64,000 nucleotides of DNA from Betaproteobacteria bacterium HGW-Betaproteobacteria-9 (GCA_002842215.1 PHCC01000003.1:62001-126000); one strand, 5' to 3'. Positions 48,497 through 57,221 are shown, counted from the first letter of the stretch. Translations and numbers: made by a program. The notes: generated by a model from the letters alone, not told the origin.

Positions 48497-48830
48497 CGGG
48501 TGGCTCCTGGAGGGGACTTCTTGACGTTGTCTGAAGTTCTTAGCATGTGACAAACCGCGCCATCCTGCTATCAGACTGGACATTCAGATGAGCTCGGAAA
48601 CAGAGCTATTGGTCAGGGAAATTTACCTATACAGGGTAGGAGTATTCCGAAAGACAGCCTTCGAATTCAACGACGATCTCGTCATTGCCGACCTTTTGTA
48701 TCCGGAAGTCACGAGAATCGGGCTCAAGACTGCGGGTTTCGCAGGCACCCGGCGGCGTTGTCTTGACCAGGGCTGCCACTGCAACACACCCATGACCCCC
48801 TCCCGCACATTGAGACGAAAGGGTCGCGAG
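48497..48830 (+). promoter_or_regulatory. 334-base intergenic region with duplicated element, copy A (48542-48660)
   Basis: This gap separates the divergent Fnr-family and alcohol dehydrogenase genes. Bases 48542-48660 resemble 51154-51272: shared blocks include AGCATG, GACAAA, CATTCAGATGA, CGGAAAC and TAGGAGTATTC in the same order. AGGAGTA is a NarL-type heptamer (TACTCCT on the other strand), preceded by TACAGGG at one base spacing. Open reading in the plus frame continues back through this region, but it has no coding character. Confidence 0.6.
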
Positions 48831-49859
48831 ATGAGCCACACGATGCGCGCCATGGTGCTGGATCGGCCCGGTACCCGCCTGCGCCTGGTGCACCGCGCGG
48901 TGCCCGCGCCCGGCGCCGGGCAGATCCTGATCGCGGTGGAAGCCTGCGGTGTGTGCCGCACCGACCTGCATCTGGTGGACGGTGAGCTACCCGACCCGGT
49001 GCTGCCCATGATTCCCGGCCACGAGATCGTCGGCCGGGTGGTCGCGCTCGGGGCCGGTGTGCCGGGCTGGCAGGCCAGCCAGCGTGTGGGTGTGCCCTGG
49101 CTGGGCTGGACCTGCGGTCACTGCCGTTTCTGCCGCGCTGGGCGGGAAAACCTGTGCGAGCAAGCGCGCTTCACCGGCTACCAGATCCCTGGTGGCTACG
49201 CGCAATACACCGTGGCCGATGCGCGCTACTGCTTCGCGCTGCCCGAAGAACCCGCGCCCGAGCACCTGGCGCCGCTGCTGTGCGCGGGGCTGATTGGCTA
49301 CCGCGCGCTGCGCATGGCCGGCGACGCGCAGCGGCTCGGGGTGTACGGCTTTGGCGCGGCGGCGCACCTGATCACCCAGGTGGCGCGGCGCCAGGGCCGC
49401 GAGGTGTTCGCGCTCACGCGCCCGGGCGATGCCGAGAGCCAGGCGTTTGCGCGCCGCCTGGGTGCGGCCTGGGCCGGTGGTTCGGATGAAACGCCACCCG
49501 AAACGCTGGACGCAGCCCTGATCTTTGCTCCGGCGGGCGCGCTGGTGCCCGCCGCGCTGCGGCATCTGGACCGGGGCGGCTGTGTGGTGTGCGCGGGCAT
49601 CCACATGAGCGACATTCCTTCGTTTCCCTACGCCTGGCTCTGGGGCGAGCGCTCGCTGCGCTCGGTGGCCAACCTGACGCGCCGCGATGGCGACGAATTC
49701 TTTGAACTGGTGCGGCAGGCGCCGCTGCAGACCGAGGTGCATGTGTTTGCCCTGGAGCAGGCCAACGAGGCGCTGGACCAGTTGCGCTGCGGCGCTTTCC
49801 AGGGCGCGGCGGTGCTGCGCATGGACGCACCGGTTGGACGGGGGCGAGTCAGTCCCTGA
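48831..49859 (+). CDS. Zinc-dependent alcohol dehydrogenase
   Basis: The 342-residue enzyme is a medium-chain alcohol dehydrogenase. Catalytic zinc ligands are in ACGVCRTDLH and GHEIVG, the four structural zinc cysteines in CGHCRFCRAGRENLC, and the coenzyme-binding fold in GVYGFGAAAHLITQVA. It resembles the zinc ADHs of fermentative metabolism. I took ATG 48831 after AAGGG; ATG 48843 and ATG 48792 are alternatives. It could reoxidise NADH when oxygen is short. Confidence 0.88.
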   Translation: MSHTMRAMVLDRPGTRLRLVHRAVPAPGAGQILIAVEACGVCRTDLHLVDGELPDPVLPMIPGHEIVGRVVALGAGVPGWQASQRVGVPWLGWTCGHCRFCRAGRENLCEQARFTGYQIPGGYAQYTVADARYCFALPEEPAPEHLAPLLCAGLIGYRALRMAGDAQRLGVYGFGAAAHLITQVARRQGREVFALTRPGDAESQAFARRLGAAWAGGSDETPPETLDAALIFAPAGALVPAALRHLDRGGCVVCAGIHMSDIPSFPYAWLWGERSLRSVANLTRRDGDEFFELVRQAPLQTEVHVFALEQANEALDQLRCGAFQGAAVLRMDAPVGRGRVSP

Positions 49860-50469
49860 GCTGCGCGATCACCTCGTCGTCCTCCACCTGGGGAAAGTCG
49901 CGGTAGAACTGGCCGACGGCCTGGAAGTCTTCGGGGGCGTGCAGGCAGACCACCTCGTCGGCCAGGGGCTGGACCAGCGCCAGCGCTTCGGGCGACGACA
50001 CGGGCACGGCGCAGACCAGTCGGGCCGGATGGTGTTGGCGCACGCTGTGCAGCGCGGCGATCATGGTCGCGCCGGTGGCCAGGCCGTCGTCCACCACGAT
50101 CACCACGCGACCGGCCGGGTCGATGGGGGTGCGCAGCGGCGAGTACATCGCGCGGCGCGCATTGAGCGCCCCGAGCTGCTGGCGCTTTTCCTCGGCGATG
50201 TAGTGTGGGTCGGCGCCGACCTCGGCCGCATAGGGCGCGAGGGTGCTCCAGCCGCTCTCGTCGATGGCGCCGATGGCCAGCTCTGGCTGGTAAGGCGCAT
50301 GCAGCTTGCGCACCAGCACCACGTCGAAGTCGCCCTTGAGCAGACCGGCCAGGGTCTTGCCCATGGGCACCGCGCCACGGGGAATGGCGAGCACCAGCGG
50401 TTTCTGGCCCCGGTAGGCGCCCAGGCGGGGCGCCAGCTGGCGGGCGGCGTCTTCGCGGTCCTGGAACAT
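49849..50469 (-). CDS. Phosphoribosyltransferase family protein (first of a pair)
   Basis: The 206-residue protein has the type I PRPP-binding motif VVIVVDDGLATGAT and the N-terminal segment LVLAIPRGAVPMG. It resembles the phosphoribosyltransferase-like proteins of hypoxia and dormancy regulons, such as mycobacterial Rv0571c, whose substrate is unclear. AAGGAG precedes the ATG at 50469. Its 3' end overlaps the 3' end of the convergent alcohol dehydrogenase gene by 11 bases. Confidence 0.85.
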   Translation of the reverse strand: MFQDREDAARQLAPRLGAYRGQKPLVLAIPRGAVPMGKTLAGLLKGDFDVVLVRKLHAPYQPELAIGAIDESGWSTLAPYAAEVGADPHYIAEEKRQQLGALNARRAMYSPLRTPIDPAGRVVIVVDDGLATGATMIAALHSVRQHHPARLVCAVPVSSPEALALVQPLADEVVCLHAPEDFQAVGQFYRDFPQVEDDEVIAQLRD

Positions 50470-50480
50470 GGCGGCTCCTT

Positions 50481-51056
50481 TCAAACGGCCCGCCCTGCGG
50501 GCGCCGGCTGCAGCAACTGGATGCTGAAGTCCGGCTCGTAGGGCGGCACATGGCATTCGACGATGTCGGTGGGCGCGACCTCCAGCCGCAGGCCCACCAC
50601 GTCGGCCCGCAGCGGCAAGGTGGTCACGCAGCGGTCGGCCAGAACCACGAGGCGCACGGCCGCGGGCCGTTTGCGGGTCAGCCAGTCCACCACCTTCAGC
50701 GCGGAGTGACCGGTGTACAGCACATCGTCCACCACGAGCAGGGTGTGGTCGCGCAGGTCCAGCGCGGCGTGGTGCGGCGCTTCGGCGAACTGCGTGTCGG
50801 GGAACAGCAGCGTGAGGTCGTCGGCGTAACGCTTGACCGACAGGTCCAGCCGCAGTGGTGGGGCCAGGCCATGGCGTTGCACCATGCGCTGGGTCAGGCG
50901 GTCGGCCAGCGGCGCGCCCCGGCGCAGAACGCCCACCACCGCCACCGGGCCGCGGCCGTGCAGCAGCCCAGCCGCCTGCTGTGCCATGCGGTCCAGGACC
51001 TTGTCGAGGCTGGCGCTGTCGTAGAGACAAGTTCGGGTACCTTGGGGTGCGTTCAT
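50481..51056 (-). CDS. PyrR-like phosphoribosyltransferase (second of a pair)
   Basis: The 191-residue protein has the PRPP loop LLVVDDVLYTGHS and an upstream VGVLRRGAPLADRL, as in PyrR and uracil or hypoxanthine phosphoribosyltransferases. PyrR proteins both bind pyr RNA and act as weak uracil phosphoribosyltransferases; a pyr operon is not nearby, so the role is uncertain. It lies 11 bases upstream of the other phosphoribosyltransferase gene, so the two are cotranscribed. Start at 51056. Confidence 0.82.
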   Translation of the reverse strand: MNAPQGTRTCLYDSASLDKVLDRMAQQAAGLLHGRGPVAVVGVLRRGAPLADRLTQRMVQRHGLAPPLRLDLSVKRYADDLTLLFPDTQFAEAPHHAALDLRDHTLLVVDDVLYTGHSALKVVDWLTRKRPAAVRLVVLADRCVTTLPLRADVVGLRLEVAPTDIVECHVPPYEPDFSIQLLQPAPAGRAV

Positions 51057-51385
51057 GGGTGTGTCCGCGGCACTGCCTTGGCGGCCATCGTTGTATCTCC
51101 GCAATTCATCAGGATTCCCTCAGGTGTCTGGCTGGCAGGGACAGTCAACCCTCAGCATGAGACAAAACGCCCATCCCGGCTATCGGACTCGGCATTCAGA
51201 TGAACCCGGAAACGGTGGCATGGGTCGGGAGTTTTTTCCGATACCGATTAGGAGTATTCTGGAATGCAGACCTTGGGACTTCCCTGGTCATTTGTCTGCA
51301 ATGACTTTGATCAATCTACCCGCAGATCAGCACTCCAAAAAAAAGGCGGGGTCCCACTATGATGAAAATCTGAAGGAGATCAGGC
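51057..51385 (+). promoter_or_regulatory. 329-base intergenic region with duplicated element, copy B (51154-51272)
   Basis: This gap lies between the divergent phosphoribosyltransferase and kinase genes. Bases 51154-51272 are the second copy of the element at 48542. Here the heptamer pair is TACCGAT-T-AGGAGTA within ATACCGATTAGGAGTAT, a near-palindrome with AGTAT/ATACY ends, fitting a NarL/FixJ-type regulator. The copies are about 80% alike by eye in their first 60 bases. A long A-run (51337-51344) follows further downstream. Confidence 0.6.
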
Positions 51386-53563
51386 ATGCACAACTCCCGT
51401 CTTTCCGAGGACCCCCTGGAGCTGGATTCTGTGATCCAGTCCGGTGCGATCCATGCGGCACTGGAAGGCATCGTCACCATCGACGAGGCGATGCACATCG
51501 TGATGATCAACCCGGCCGCGCAGCGCATGTTTGGCCGGTCGGCCGCGCAGGTGTTGGGCCAGGACCTGTCGGTCCTGATTCCGGGTGCCTTGCGCGAACT
51601 GCACACGGCGCATGTGCAGACGTTCATGGCCTCTGGCGTGGTCGAACGCCCGATGCGCGCGCTGGGAGCGCTGGCGGGTTTGCGCGCGGACGGCTCGGAG
51701 TTCCCGCTGGAGGCCGCGATCTGCCAGGTGGATACCTCCATCAAGCTGGGTGGCCATCGCTACTTCACAGCGATGCTGCGCGACCTCAGCAACGAGCAGA
51801 AGCTCGCGGCCCAGATCGACCAGCTCAACCGCCGGATGCGCACGCTGTTTGACTTGCTGCCCGTGGCGATCTGGATCACGGAAGGTGAGTCGGTGGTCTA
51901 TGCCAACAGCGCCTGTGCCCGGCTGTTTGGCGTGGCGGACCGCGAAAGCCTGACCGGGCAGTCGATCTATGCGCTGCTGCACCCAGAAACCCACGAGCAG
52001 GTGCGCGAAAAGGTGGCCCACGCGCTGACCTCAGAGGAAGAGGTGCTCCCTATGCACGGGAAGATCGCCCGCCGTGACGGCTTGTCCCGCGATGTCGAGA
52101 TGGTGGTCGCGGCGCTGCCGGACCACTCGCGCACCCTGGTGCAGATGGTGCTCTCCGACATCACGAAGCAGTCGCAGGAACGACGGGCGCTGCTGGAGTC
52201 GAAGCGCACTCTGCGGAACCTAGCGGCGAGCCTGGTGGACACGCGGGAAGAGGAACGGCGGCGCATTGCCCGCGAGCTGCACGATGAGTTGGGCCAGCGG
52301 CTCACGGCCCTGAAGCTGGAGTTGTCGGCGCTGGAGAGGATCGGAACGCCTGGCATCCTTTCGACGCGCACGCAATCCATGATCGAGATGGTGGACGACA
52401 CGGTGGCCGCCATGCGGCGGATTGCCCTGGATCTGCGCCCGTTGATGCTGGATGACCTGGGCCTGAGTGCCGCCATCGAGTGGCTGGCCCAGGAAACCGA
52501 GCGACGGTCAGGGTTGCAGGTGGCGCTGCGCTGCGACCCGCTGCCAGACCTGATACCGCAGAAGGTCCTGACGGCGCTTTACCGCATCGTGCAGGAGGCC
52601 CTGACCAACATCGTGCGCCACGCACGCGCCACCCGCGTGGTGATTGCCATGGCCCACACGGGGTCGTTCATTGAGTTGCATGTCGAAGACAACGGCGACG
52701 GGTTTCCCGAGCAGCCGCTGCAGGCGTCGGGAAAATCGTTTGGCCTGATCGGCATCCGCGAGCGCGTGCTCATGCTCGGCGGGGAACTGAACTTGGGCAA
52801 CCTGCCGGGGGGGCGGCGCGAGCATGGTCGTGACACTGCCGCTGTCCGGTGCCGACGATGCACACGGAGATTTCCAATGAAAGAGACCTCGATGAATATT
52901 TTGCTCAACCTCCTGCTGGTTGACGACCACACCGTGGTGCGCGAAGGACTCAAGCGGCTGATCGACCCGCAGGCCAACCAGTGGAGCATCACCGAGGCAG
53001 GCACCGGCTTTCATGCGCTCGAATGCCTGCGCCGCCAACCCTTCGACCTCGCCATCGTCGACTTGTCCATGCCGGGCATGAGCGGGCTGGAACTGACGCG
53101 CCGCATCAAGAGCGAGTTTCCGTCGGTGGCGGTGCTGGTGCTCACGATGCACAGCGAGGAGCAGTACGCCATCCGTGCGCTGCAGGCCGGCGCCAATGGT
53201 TTTGTGACCAAAGACAGTGCAGCCACCGAACTGGTGGCCGCCGTGCGCAAGGTCGCTTCTGGCGGTGTGTTCCTCTCTGCCCAGCTGGCCGAACGGGTGG
53301 TGCAGCAACTCAACGGCCATACCCCGGTGCCCGACCTCCAGGCACTGACCAACCGGGAGCTCGACATCCTGCAGCGCATCGTGAACGGTCAGCGACCGGT
53401 GGACATCGCGGATGCGCTGCACCTGTCTATCAAGACCGTGAGCACGCACAAGAAGCGGATCCAGGAAAAACTCAAGCTCGACAGCACGGCCGCGCTGGTC
53501 CGTTTCGGTTTGGAGCATCAACTGGGCAGCGATGTCATCGGGTCCCCGATCAGCGACCCTTGA
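51386..53563 (+). CDS. PAS sensor histidine kinase fused in frame to NarL-type response regulator by a G7 tract
   Basis: As sequenced this is one 725-residue frame. It contains two PAS domains (about residues 20-130 and 150-260), a HisKA_3 dimerisation helix with the phosphorylated histidine at residue 299 (ARELHDELGQRLTALKLEL), an ATPase domain (EALTNIVRHA, VEDNGDGFPE, GLIGIRERVLMLGGELNLG), then a receiver and LuxR helix-turn-helix. At 52807-52813 a run of seven G joins the parts. With six G the kinase would end in the normal way, GGGASMVVTLPLSGADD..., at a TGA (52878-52880) overlapping the regulator's ATG. So the fusion may be a real hybrid, a slippage-prone switch or an assembly error. AAGGAGATCAGGC precedes the ATG. 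Confidence 0.8.
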   Translation: MHNSRLSEDPLELDSVIQSGAIHAALEGIVTIDEAMHIVMINPAAQRMFGRSAAQVLGQDLSVLIPGALRELHTAHVQTFMASGVVERPMRALGALAGLRADGSEFPLEAAICQVDTSIKLGGHRYFTAMLRDLSNEQKLAAQIDQLNRRMRTLFDLLPVAIWITEGESVVYANSACARLFGVADRESLTGQSIYALLHPETHEQVREKVAHALTSEEEVLPMHGKIARRDGLSRDVEMVVAALPDHSRTLVQMVLSDITKQSQERRALLESKRTLRNLAASLVDTREEERRRIARELHDELGQRLTALKLELSALERIGTPGILSTRTQSMIEMVDDTVAAMRRIALDLRPLMLDDLGLSAAIEWLAQETERRSGLQVALRCDPLPDLIPQKVLTALYRIVQEALTNIVRHARATRVVIAMAHTGSFIELHVEDNGDGFPEQPLQASGKSFGLIGIRERVLMLGGELNLGNLPGGRREHGRDTAAVRCRRCTRRFPMKETSMNILLNLLLVDDHTVVREGLKRLIDPQANQWSITEAGTGFHALECLRRQPFDLAIVDLSMPGMSGLELTRRIKSEFPSVAVLVLTMHSEEQYAIRALQAGANGFVTKDSAATELVAAVRKVASGGVFLSAQLAERVVQQLNGHTPVPDLQALTNRELDILQRIVNGQRPVDIADALHLSIKTVSTHKKRIQEKLKLDSTAALVRFGLEHQLGSDVIGSPISDP
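52877..53563 (+). CDS. NarL/FixJ-family response regulator (separate reading of the fused 3' part)
   Basis: Read by itself this is a 228-residue response regulator. The receiver has LLVDDHTVVREGL, the phospho-acceptor aspartate in AIVDLSMPGMSG and the lysine in FVTKD; the output domain is LTNRELDILQRIVNGQRPVD and IKTVSTHKKRIQEKL. The ATG at 52877 overlaps the kinase TGA that would appear with one G fewer upstream; an ATG at 52892 is also possible. The natural target would be the NarL-like heptamers upstream of the kinase and the alcohol dehydrogenase. Confidence 0.75.
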   Translation: MKETSMNILLNLLLVDDHTVVREGLKRLIDPQANQWSITEAGTGFHALECLRRQPFDLAIVDLSMPGMSGLELTRRIKSEFPSVAVLVLTMHSEEQYAIRALQAGANGFVTKDSAATELVAAVRKVASGGVFLSAQLAERVVQQLNGHTPVPDLQALTNRELDILQRIVNGQRPVDIADALHLSIKTVSTHKKRIQEKLKLDSTAALVRFGLEHQLGSDVIGSPISDP

Positions 53564-53708
53564 ACGCGCGATCGGGTCAACGGGTTCCCCGGTTCGGGCG
53601 CAGCGCTTGCGGATTTCGTTGGGGCGCGTGTTCGAAGGGGGCGACAATGTCTACCCCGTGTGGTCTATTCAGCCACCAAGGCGCGTCACCTCCAGTACGG
53701 CGTCAGCC

Positions 53709-54356
53709 TCAAGCGCCGGTCGGCGCGGGCAGGTGTCGCAGGAACCACTCGGCCGCGAGCGCGGCCACACTCTCCAGCGCGCCAGGCTCTTCGAACAGGT
53801 GGGTAGCGCCAGGCACCACTTCCAGCCGCTTGGCGCAGCGCAGCTGGCGCAGCGCCCAGTGGTTGAGCGCCAGCACGTCCACGTCGTCGCCGCCCACGAT
53901 CAATAGCGTTGGCGCCTGCACCAGAGGCAGATGGTCCTGGGCAAGATCGGGACGCCCGCCGCGGGAGACCACCGCGGCGATGTCCTGGGGCCGATCCGCC
54001 GCGGCCACCAGCGCGGCTGCCGCACCTGTGCTGGCGCCGAAAAGGCACACCGGCAAACCCGAGATGTCCGCGCGTTGCCTGGCCCACCGCAAGGCCTCCA
54101 GCACACGCTGGCCCAGCAGCGCGATGTTGAACACCTTGCGCGGGTCCTGCGCTTCGTCCGGTGTCAGCAGGTCGAACAGCAGGGTGGCCAGGCCTTGCTG
54201 TTGCAGTGCGCGGGCCACCCAGCGGTTGCGCCCGCTCAGGCGGCTGCTGCCGCTGCCGTGCGCGAACAGCACCAGGCCCCGAGCCTGCGCCGGCACCGAA
54301 AGATCGCCCTGCAGCGCGGACTCCCGCAACAACACGGGCTCGGTGTCGATGGCCAC
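53709..54356 (-). CDS. Dienelactone hydrolase-like alpha/beta hydrolase
   Basis: The 215-residue protein is a small alpha/beta hydrolase. The nucleophile serine lies in FGASTGAAAA, the acid in VGGDDVDV and the histidine in GATHLFEEPG, so the triad is complete; the oxyanion region is FAHGSGSSRLSGRN. The substrate is unknown. It starts one base after the stop of groEL and is surely cotranscribed with it. Similar hydrolases accompany phosphoribosyltransferases in stress islands. Confidence 0.85.
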   Translation of the reverse strand: MAIDTEPVLLRESALQGDLSVPAQARGLVLFAHGSGSSRLSGRNRWVARALQQQGLATLLFDLLTPDEAQDPRKVFNIALLGQRVLEALRWARQRADISGLPVCLFGASTGAAAALVAAADRPQDIAAVVSRGGRPDLAQDHLPLVQAPTLLIVGGDDVDVLALNHWALRQLRCAKRLEVVPGATHLFEEPGALESVAALAAEWFLRHLPAPTGA

Positions 54357-54357
54357 A

Positions 54358-55986
54358 TCAGAGCTCCGGCATGCCGGCCCCGGGCATGCCCATGTCCTGT
54401 TGGACCCTGGGTGCCAGCGCGTTGGCGATCATGCAGTCCGTGGTCAGCACCAGGCTGGCGATGGAGCCTGCGTTTTGCAGGGCCAGACGGGTGACCTTGG
54501 CCGGGTCGATCACGCCCATCTGCAGCAGGTCACCATAGACGCGCGTGGCCGCGTTGTAGCCGTAGGCGGGCTCGCTCGAATCGTCAATACGCTGCAGCAC
54601 CACCGAGGGTTCGTCGCCCGTGTTGCGGGTGATGCAGCGCAGCGGTTCCTGCAGCGCCTGCGCAATGAGGCGGATGCCCGAGTCTTGGTCCAGTGAGGTG
54701 CCGTGCAGCTGCGCCAGCACGCGCCGTGCACGCAACAACGCCACACCGCCGCCGGACACAATGCCCTCTTCGATGGCCGCGCGCGTGGCGTGCAGCGCAT
54801 CCTCGACGCGGATCTTGCGTTCCTTCAGCTCGGTCTCGGTGGCCGCACCCACCTTGATCAGGGCCACGCCACCCGAGAGCTTGGCTATGCGCTCTTCCAG
54901 CTTTTCCTTGTCGTAGTCGCTGGTGGCCAACTCGCGCTCCTTGCGGATGCTGGCCACGCGCTCCTGGATCGCTTGCGTGGTGCCGGCGCCCCCGCTCACC
55001 GTGGTGTCGTCCTTGCACACCTCCACCCGCTTTGCGCGCCCCAGATCGGCGAGCTTGGCTTTCGCCAGCGTAAGGCCGAGTTCGTCGCTGATCACGGTGC
55101 CGCCGGTGAGCACGGCGATGTCCTGCAGCATGGCCTTGCGCCGGTCGCCAAAGCCGGGGGCCTTCACCGCGCAGGCCTTGAGGGTGCCACGCACGGTGTT
55201 GATCACCAGTGTGGTCAGCGCTTCGCTGTCGATGTCTTCGGCCACCACCAGCAGGGGCTGGCCGCTCTTGACCACCTCTTCCAGCAAGGGCAGCAGGTCT
55301 TTCAGCGAAGACAGGCGCTTGTCGTACAGCAGGATGGCGGCGTTTTCCAGCGTGGCGCTCTGTCGCTCGGCATTGTTGATGAAGTAGGGCGAGAGAAAAC
55401 CGCGATCGAACTGCAGGCCTTCCACCAGCTCGCTGCTCAGGCCGGAACCGTCTTCAATGGAAATGGCGCCCTCGCGGCCCACGCTGTCGATCGCGCGCGC
55501 CAGCAACTCGCCGATGGAGCGGTCGTTGTTGGCCGAGATGGAAGCCACGTGCGCGATCTCCTGCGAGCTGGCGCAAGGCCGCGCCATGCGACGCAACTCG
55601 GCGACCACCGCTTCGATGGCCTGCTCCATGCCGCGCTTGAGGTCCATCGGGTTCATGCAACCGGCCAGGTAGCGCAGACCCTGCGGGATCATGGCGTGCG
55701 CGAGCACGGTGGCGGTGGTGGTGCCGTCCCCCGCCATCTCGCTGGTGCGTGATGCCACCTCCCGCAGCAACTGCGCGCCCATGTTCTCAAACCGGTTCTC
55801 CAGCTCCACCGACTTGGCCACCAGCACGCCGGAGTTGACGATCTGTGGCGGGCCATGGTCGCGGTCCAGGATCACGGTGCGCCGGCGCGGGCCGATCGTC
55901 ACCTTCACGGCCTCGGCCAGGGCGTCCACGCCATGCCGAATTTTGTCGCGGGCTTCTTCGCGAAAGAGCAATTGTCCGGTGCTCAT
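54358..55986 (-). CDS. groEL: Divergent, solitary GroEL-type chaperonin
   Basis: This 542-residue paralogue of the 60-kDa chaperonin keeps the ATPase core ([34 protein letters not shown]). It differs from housekeeping GroEL in the N-terminal ATP loop ([20 protein letters not shown] in place of the usual GPKGRNVVLD) and in its C-terminus, which ends [11 protein letters not shown] rather than in GGM repeats. No groES is adjacent. It would have to work with a GroES encoded elsewhere, or alone. An Fnr-type site lies upstream. Confidence 0.92.
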   Translation of the reverse strand: MSTGQLLFREEARDKIRHGVDALAEAVKVTIGPRRRTVILDRDHGPPQIVNSGVLVAKSVELENRFENMGAQLLREVASRTSEMAGDGTTTATVLAHAMIPQGLRYLAGCMNPMDLKRGMEQAIEAVVAELRRMARPCASSQEIAHVASISANNDRSIGELLARAIDSVGREGAISIEDGSGLSSELVEGLQFDRGFLSPYFINNAERQSATLENAAILLYDKRLSSLKDLLPLLEEVVKSGQPLLVVAEDIDSEALTTLVINTVRGTLKACAVKAPGFGDRRKAMLQDIAVLTGGTVISDELGLTLAKAKLADLGRAKRVEVCKDDTTVSGGAGTTQAIQERVASIRKERELATSDYDKEKLEERIAKLSGGVALIKVGAATETELKERKIRVEDALHATRAAIEEGIVSGGGVALLRARRVLAQLHGTSLDQDSGIRLIAQALQEPLRCITRNTGDEPSVVLQRIDDSSEPAYGYNAATRVYGDLLQMGVIDPAKVTRLALQNAGSIASLVLTTDCMIANALAPRVQQDMGMPGAGMPEL

Positions 55987-56064
55987 GCGGAAATCCTTCG
56001 ACCCCGTTGGCGAGATGGGTGTGACAGCACTCGGGCCATTCTTTCACCGGAGCTTTGTCCAGAA

Positions 56065-56078
56065 TTGAGCATGCGCAA
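56065..56078. promoter_or_regulatory. Fnr-type site TTGAG-N4-CGCAA upstream of groEL
   Basis: TTGAGCATGCGCAA lies so that, on the minus strand, the hexamer AGAATG begins 29.5 bases from its centre (56042-56037). This is the same hexamer at the same distance as in front of usp. The predicted transcript start near 56030 leaves a 44-base leader before groEL. Confidence 0.6.
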
Positions 56079-56128
56079 CGGACGTGCAGTTGGTTCCTCC
56101 CTCGGTGCGTGGCCCGTGCATCCGTCGC

Positions 56129-56410
56129 TCAGTGCCTGACCTGCTCGACGCTACTGCCGGAAGCCGGATCGCCGTTCTCCTGCAGTACCTGTGCCTCGGC
56201 CGTCAGCCAGTCGTCGAGTTCGTACCCTGGCTCTCCACCGCGGGCTTCGTAGCAGGCGTAGGCGGCTTCGCGTATGGCCTGCTCGCGATCAAACGGCGCA
56301 GCAGGCACCCCGGTTTCCTGGGCGCTTTCGTCGGAATCCGGTGCGGTCGTCGCTTGCATGACCTTTGTTGCGCGGGCCGGGGTCTTGGGGCTTGCATGTT
56401 GCCTTGCCAT
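56129..56410 (-). CDS. DUF2934 family protein
   Basis: The 93-residue protein has a basic N-terminus (ARQHASPKTPARATKV) and a DUF2934 domain (FDREQAIREAAYACYEARGG and YELDDWLTAEAQVL). The domain is a short helical module of unknown function often found near stress genes. AGGAG precedes the ATG at 56410. The Fnr-type site at 56507 with TATGTT at the right spacing probably drives it. Confidence 0.8.
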   Translation of the reverse strand: MARQHASPKTPARATKVMQATTAPDSDESAQETGVPAAPFDREQAIREAAYACYEARGGEPGYELDDWLTAEAQVLQENGDPASGSSVEQVRH

Positions 56411-56744
56411 TTTGAGTCTCCTGAGAAAAAAGGTGGTTGGACGTGCAGGGCGTCGCGGTGCCATGCCTGCACCGGTTGAACATAGGTCGCTGATTCCGCC
56501 CGTTTGTTGCGTCGGCTCAATGAGTTGGCATCTGCAAGGCACTCAGCCGATGCACGGTAGTGCTTCGCCACCCAAAGACGGACTGCCAGAGGCCAAGGCC
56601 ACTTTCACGGATGGAGGTGGGTTGGTGTCGGTGTTTTTGTTGAGCACACGCAATGCCCCGGAGCTTCCACGCATCCAACATTTCTCGCCTGAAGTGGTTC
56701 CCTGAACGCGTTTCAGCTTTCGCAACCTTTTGAAGGAGATTTAT
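56411..56744. promoter_or_regulatory. 334-base divergent region between DUF2934 and hsp20 with Fnr-type site at 56507
   Basis: TTGCG-TCGG-CTCAA at 56507-56520 reads TTGAG-CCGA-CGCAA on the minus strand, the same form as the groEL site. A minus-strand TATGTT (56484-56479) begins 29.5 bases from its centre and predicts a 62-base leader for the DUF2934 gene. For hsp20 no matching -10 is seen at the equivalent distance; that gene may have its own promoter in the rest of this gap. Confidence 0.5.
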
Positions 56745-57170
56745 ATGAACGAACTCAAGGTCCGCGACCTCTTTGCTGCCGATCCCTTTGAAGATGCCTT
56801 CCGCAATTTCCTGCGTCCCTGGGTCTCCCGAGGCGCCGGGTCGGCACCCGATATCAAGGTCGAACTGGTTGAAAGCAACGGCGACTACAAGCTCAAGGCG
56901 GAGATTCCGGGTGTTCGCAAGGAAGACATCCAGATCGACATCGACGACAACAAGGTCAGCATCTCGGCCGAGGTGAAGAAAGAAAGCGAAGAGAAGAAGG
57001 ACGACCGTGTCATCCGCTCGGAGCGGCAATACGGCTATGCCAGTCGCAGCCTCTGGCTGGACAAACCGGTGGACCAGTCGAAGTCCGTTGCCAAGTACGA
57101 AAACGGTGTGCTGGAGCTGACGCTGCCCAAGAAGGCCACGTCCACCGGCAAGCGACTCACGATTTCCTGA
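56745..57170 (+). CDS. Hsp20 family small heat shock protein
   Basis: The 141-residue chaperone holds the alpha-crystallin domain: DIKVELVESNGDYKLKAEIP, GVRKEDIQIDIDDNKVSISA and the C-terminal GVLELTLPKK. It prevents aggregation of unfolding proteins without ATP. A model ribosome site (GAAGGAG) lies 8 bases before the ATG at 56745; an in-frame ATG five codons upstream overlaps that site and is not used. Confidence 0.95.
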   Translation: MNELKVRDLFAADPFEDAFRNFLRPWVSRGAGSAPDIKVELVESNGDYKLKAEIPGVRKEDIQIDIDDNKVSISAEVKKESEEKKDDRVIRSERQYGYASRSLWLDKPVDQSKSVAKYENGVLELTLPKKATSTGKRLTIS

Positions 57171-57221
57171 GCACCCAAGACGGCGGGGGGCTCGGACCTC
57201 GGGCTGGCTGCTGACCTGCGC

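Noticed and set aside
51091-51104. TTGTA-TCTC-CGCAA as another Fnr-type site
   Set aside because: Neither half is TTGA, and for the phosphoribosyltransferase gene the predicted transcript start would fall on the start codon without a -10 box.
51272-51290. TTGGGACTTCCCT resembling half of a mycobacterial DosR box
   Set aside because: Only one half matches the 20-base palindrome and no second example is seen in the island, so chance is the better explanation.
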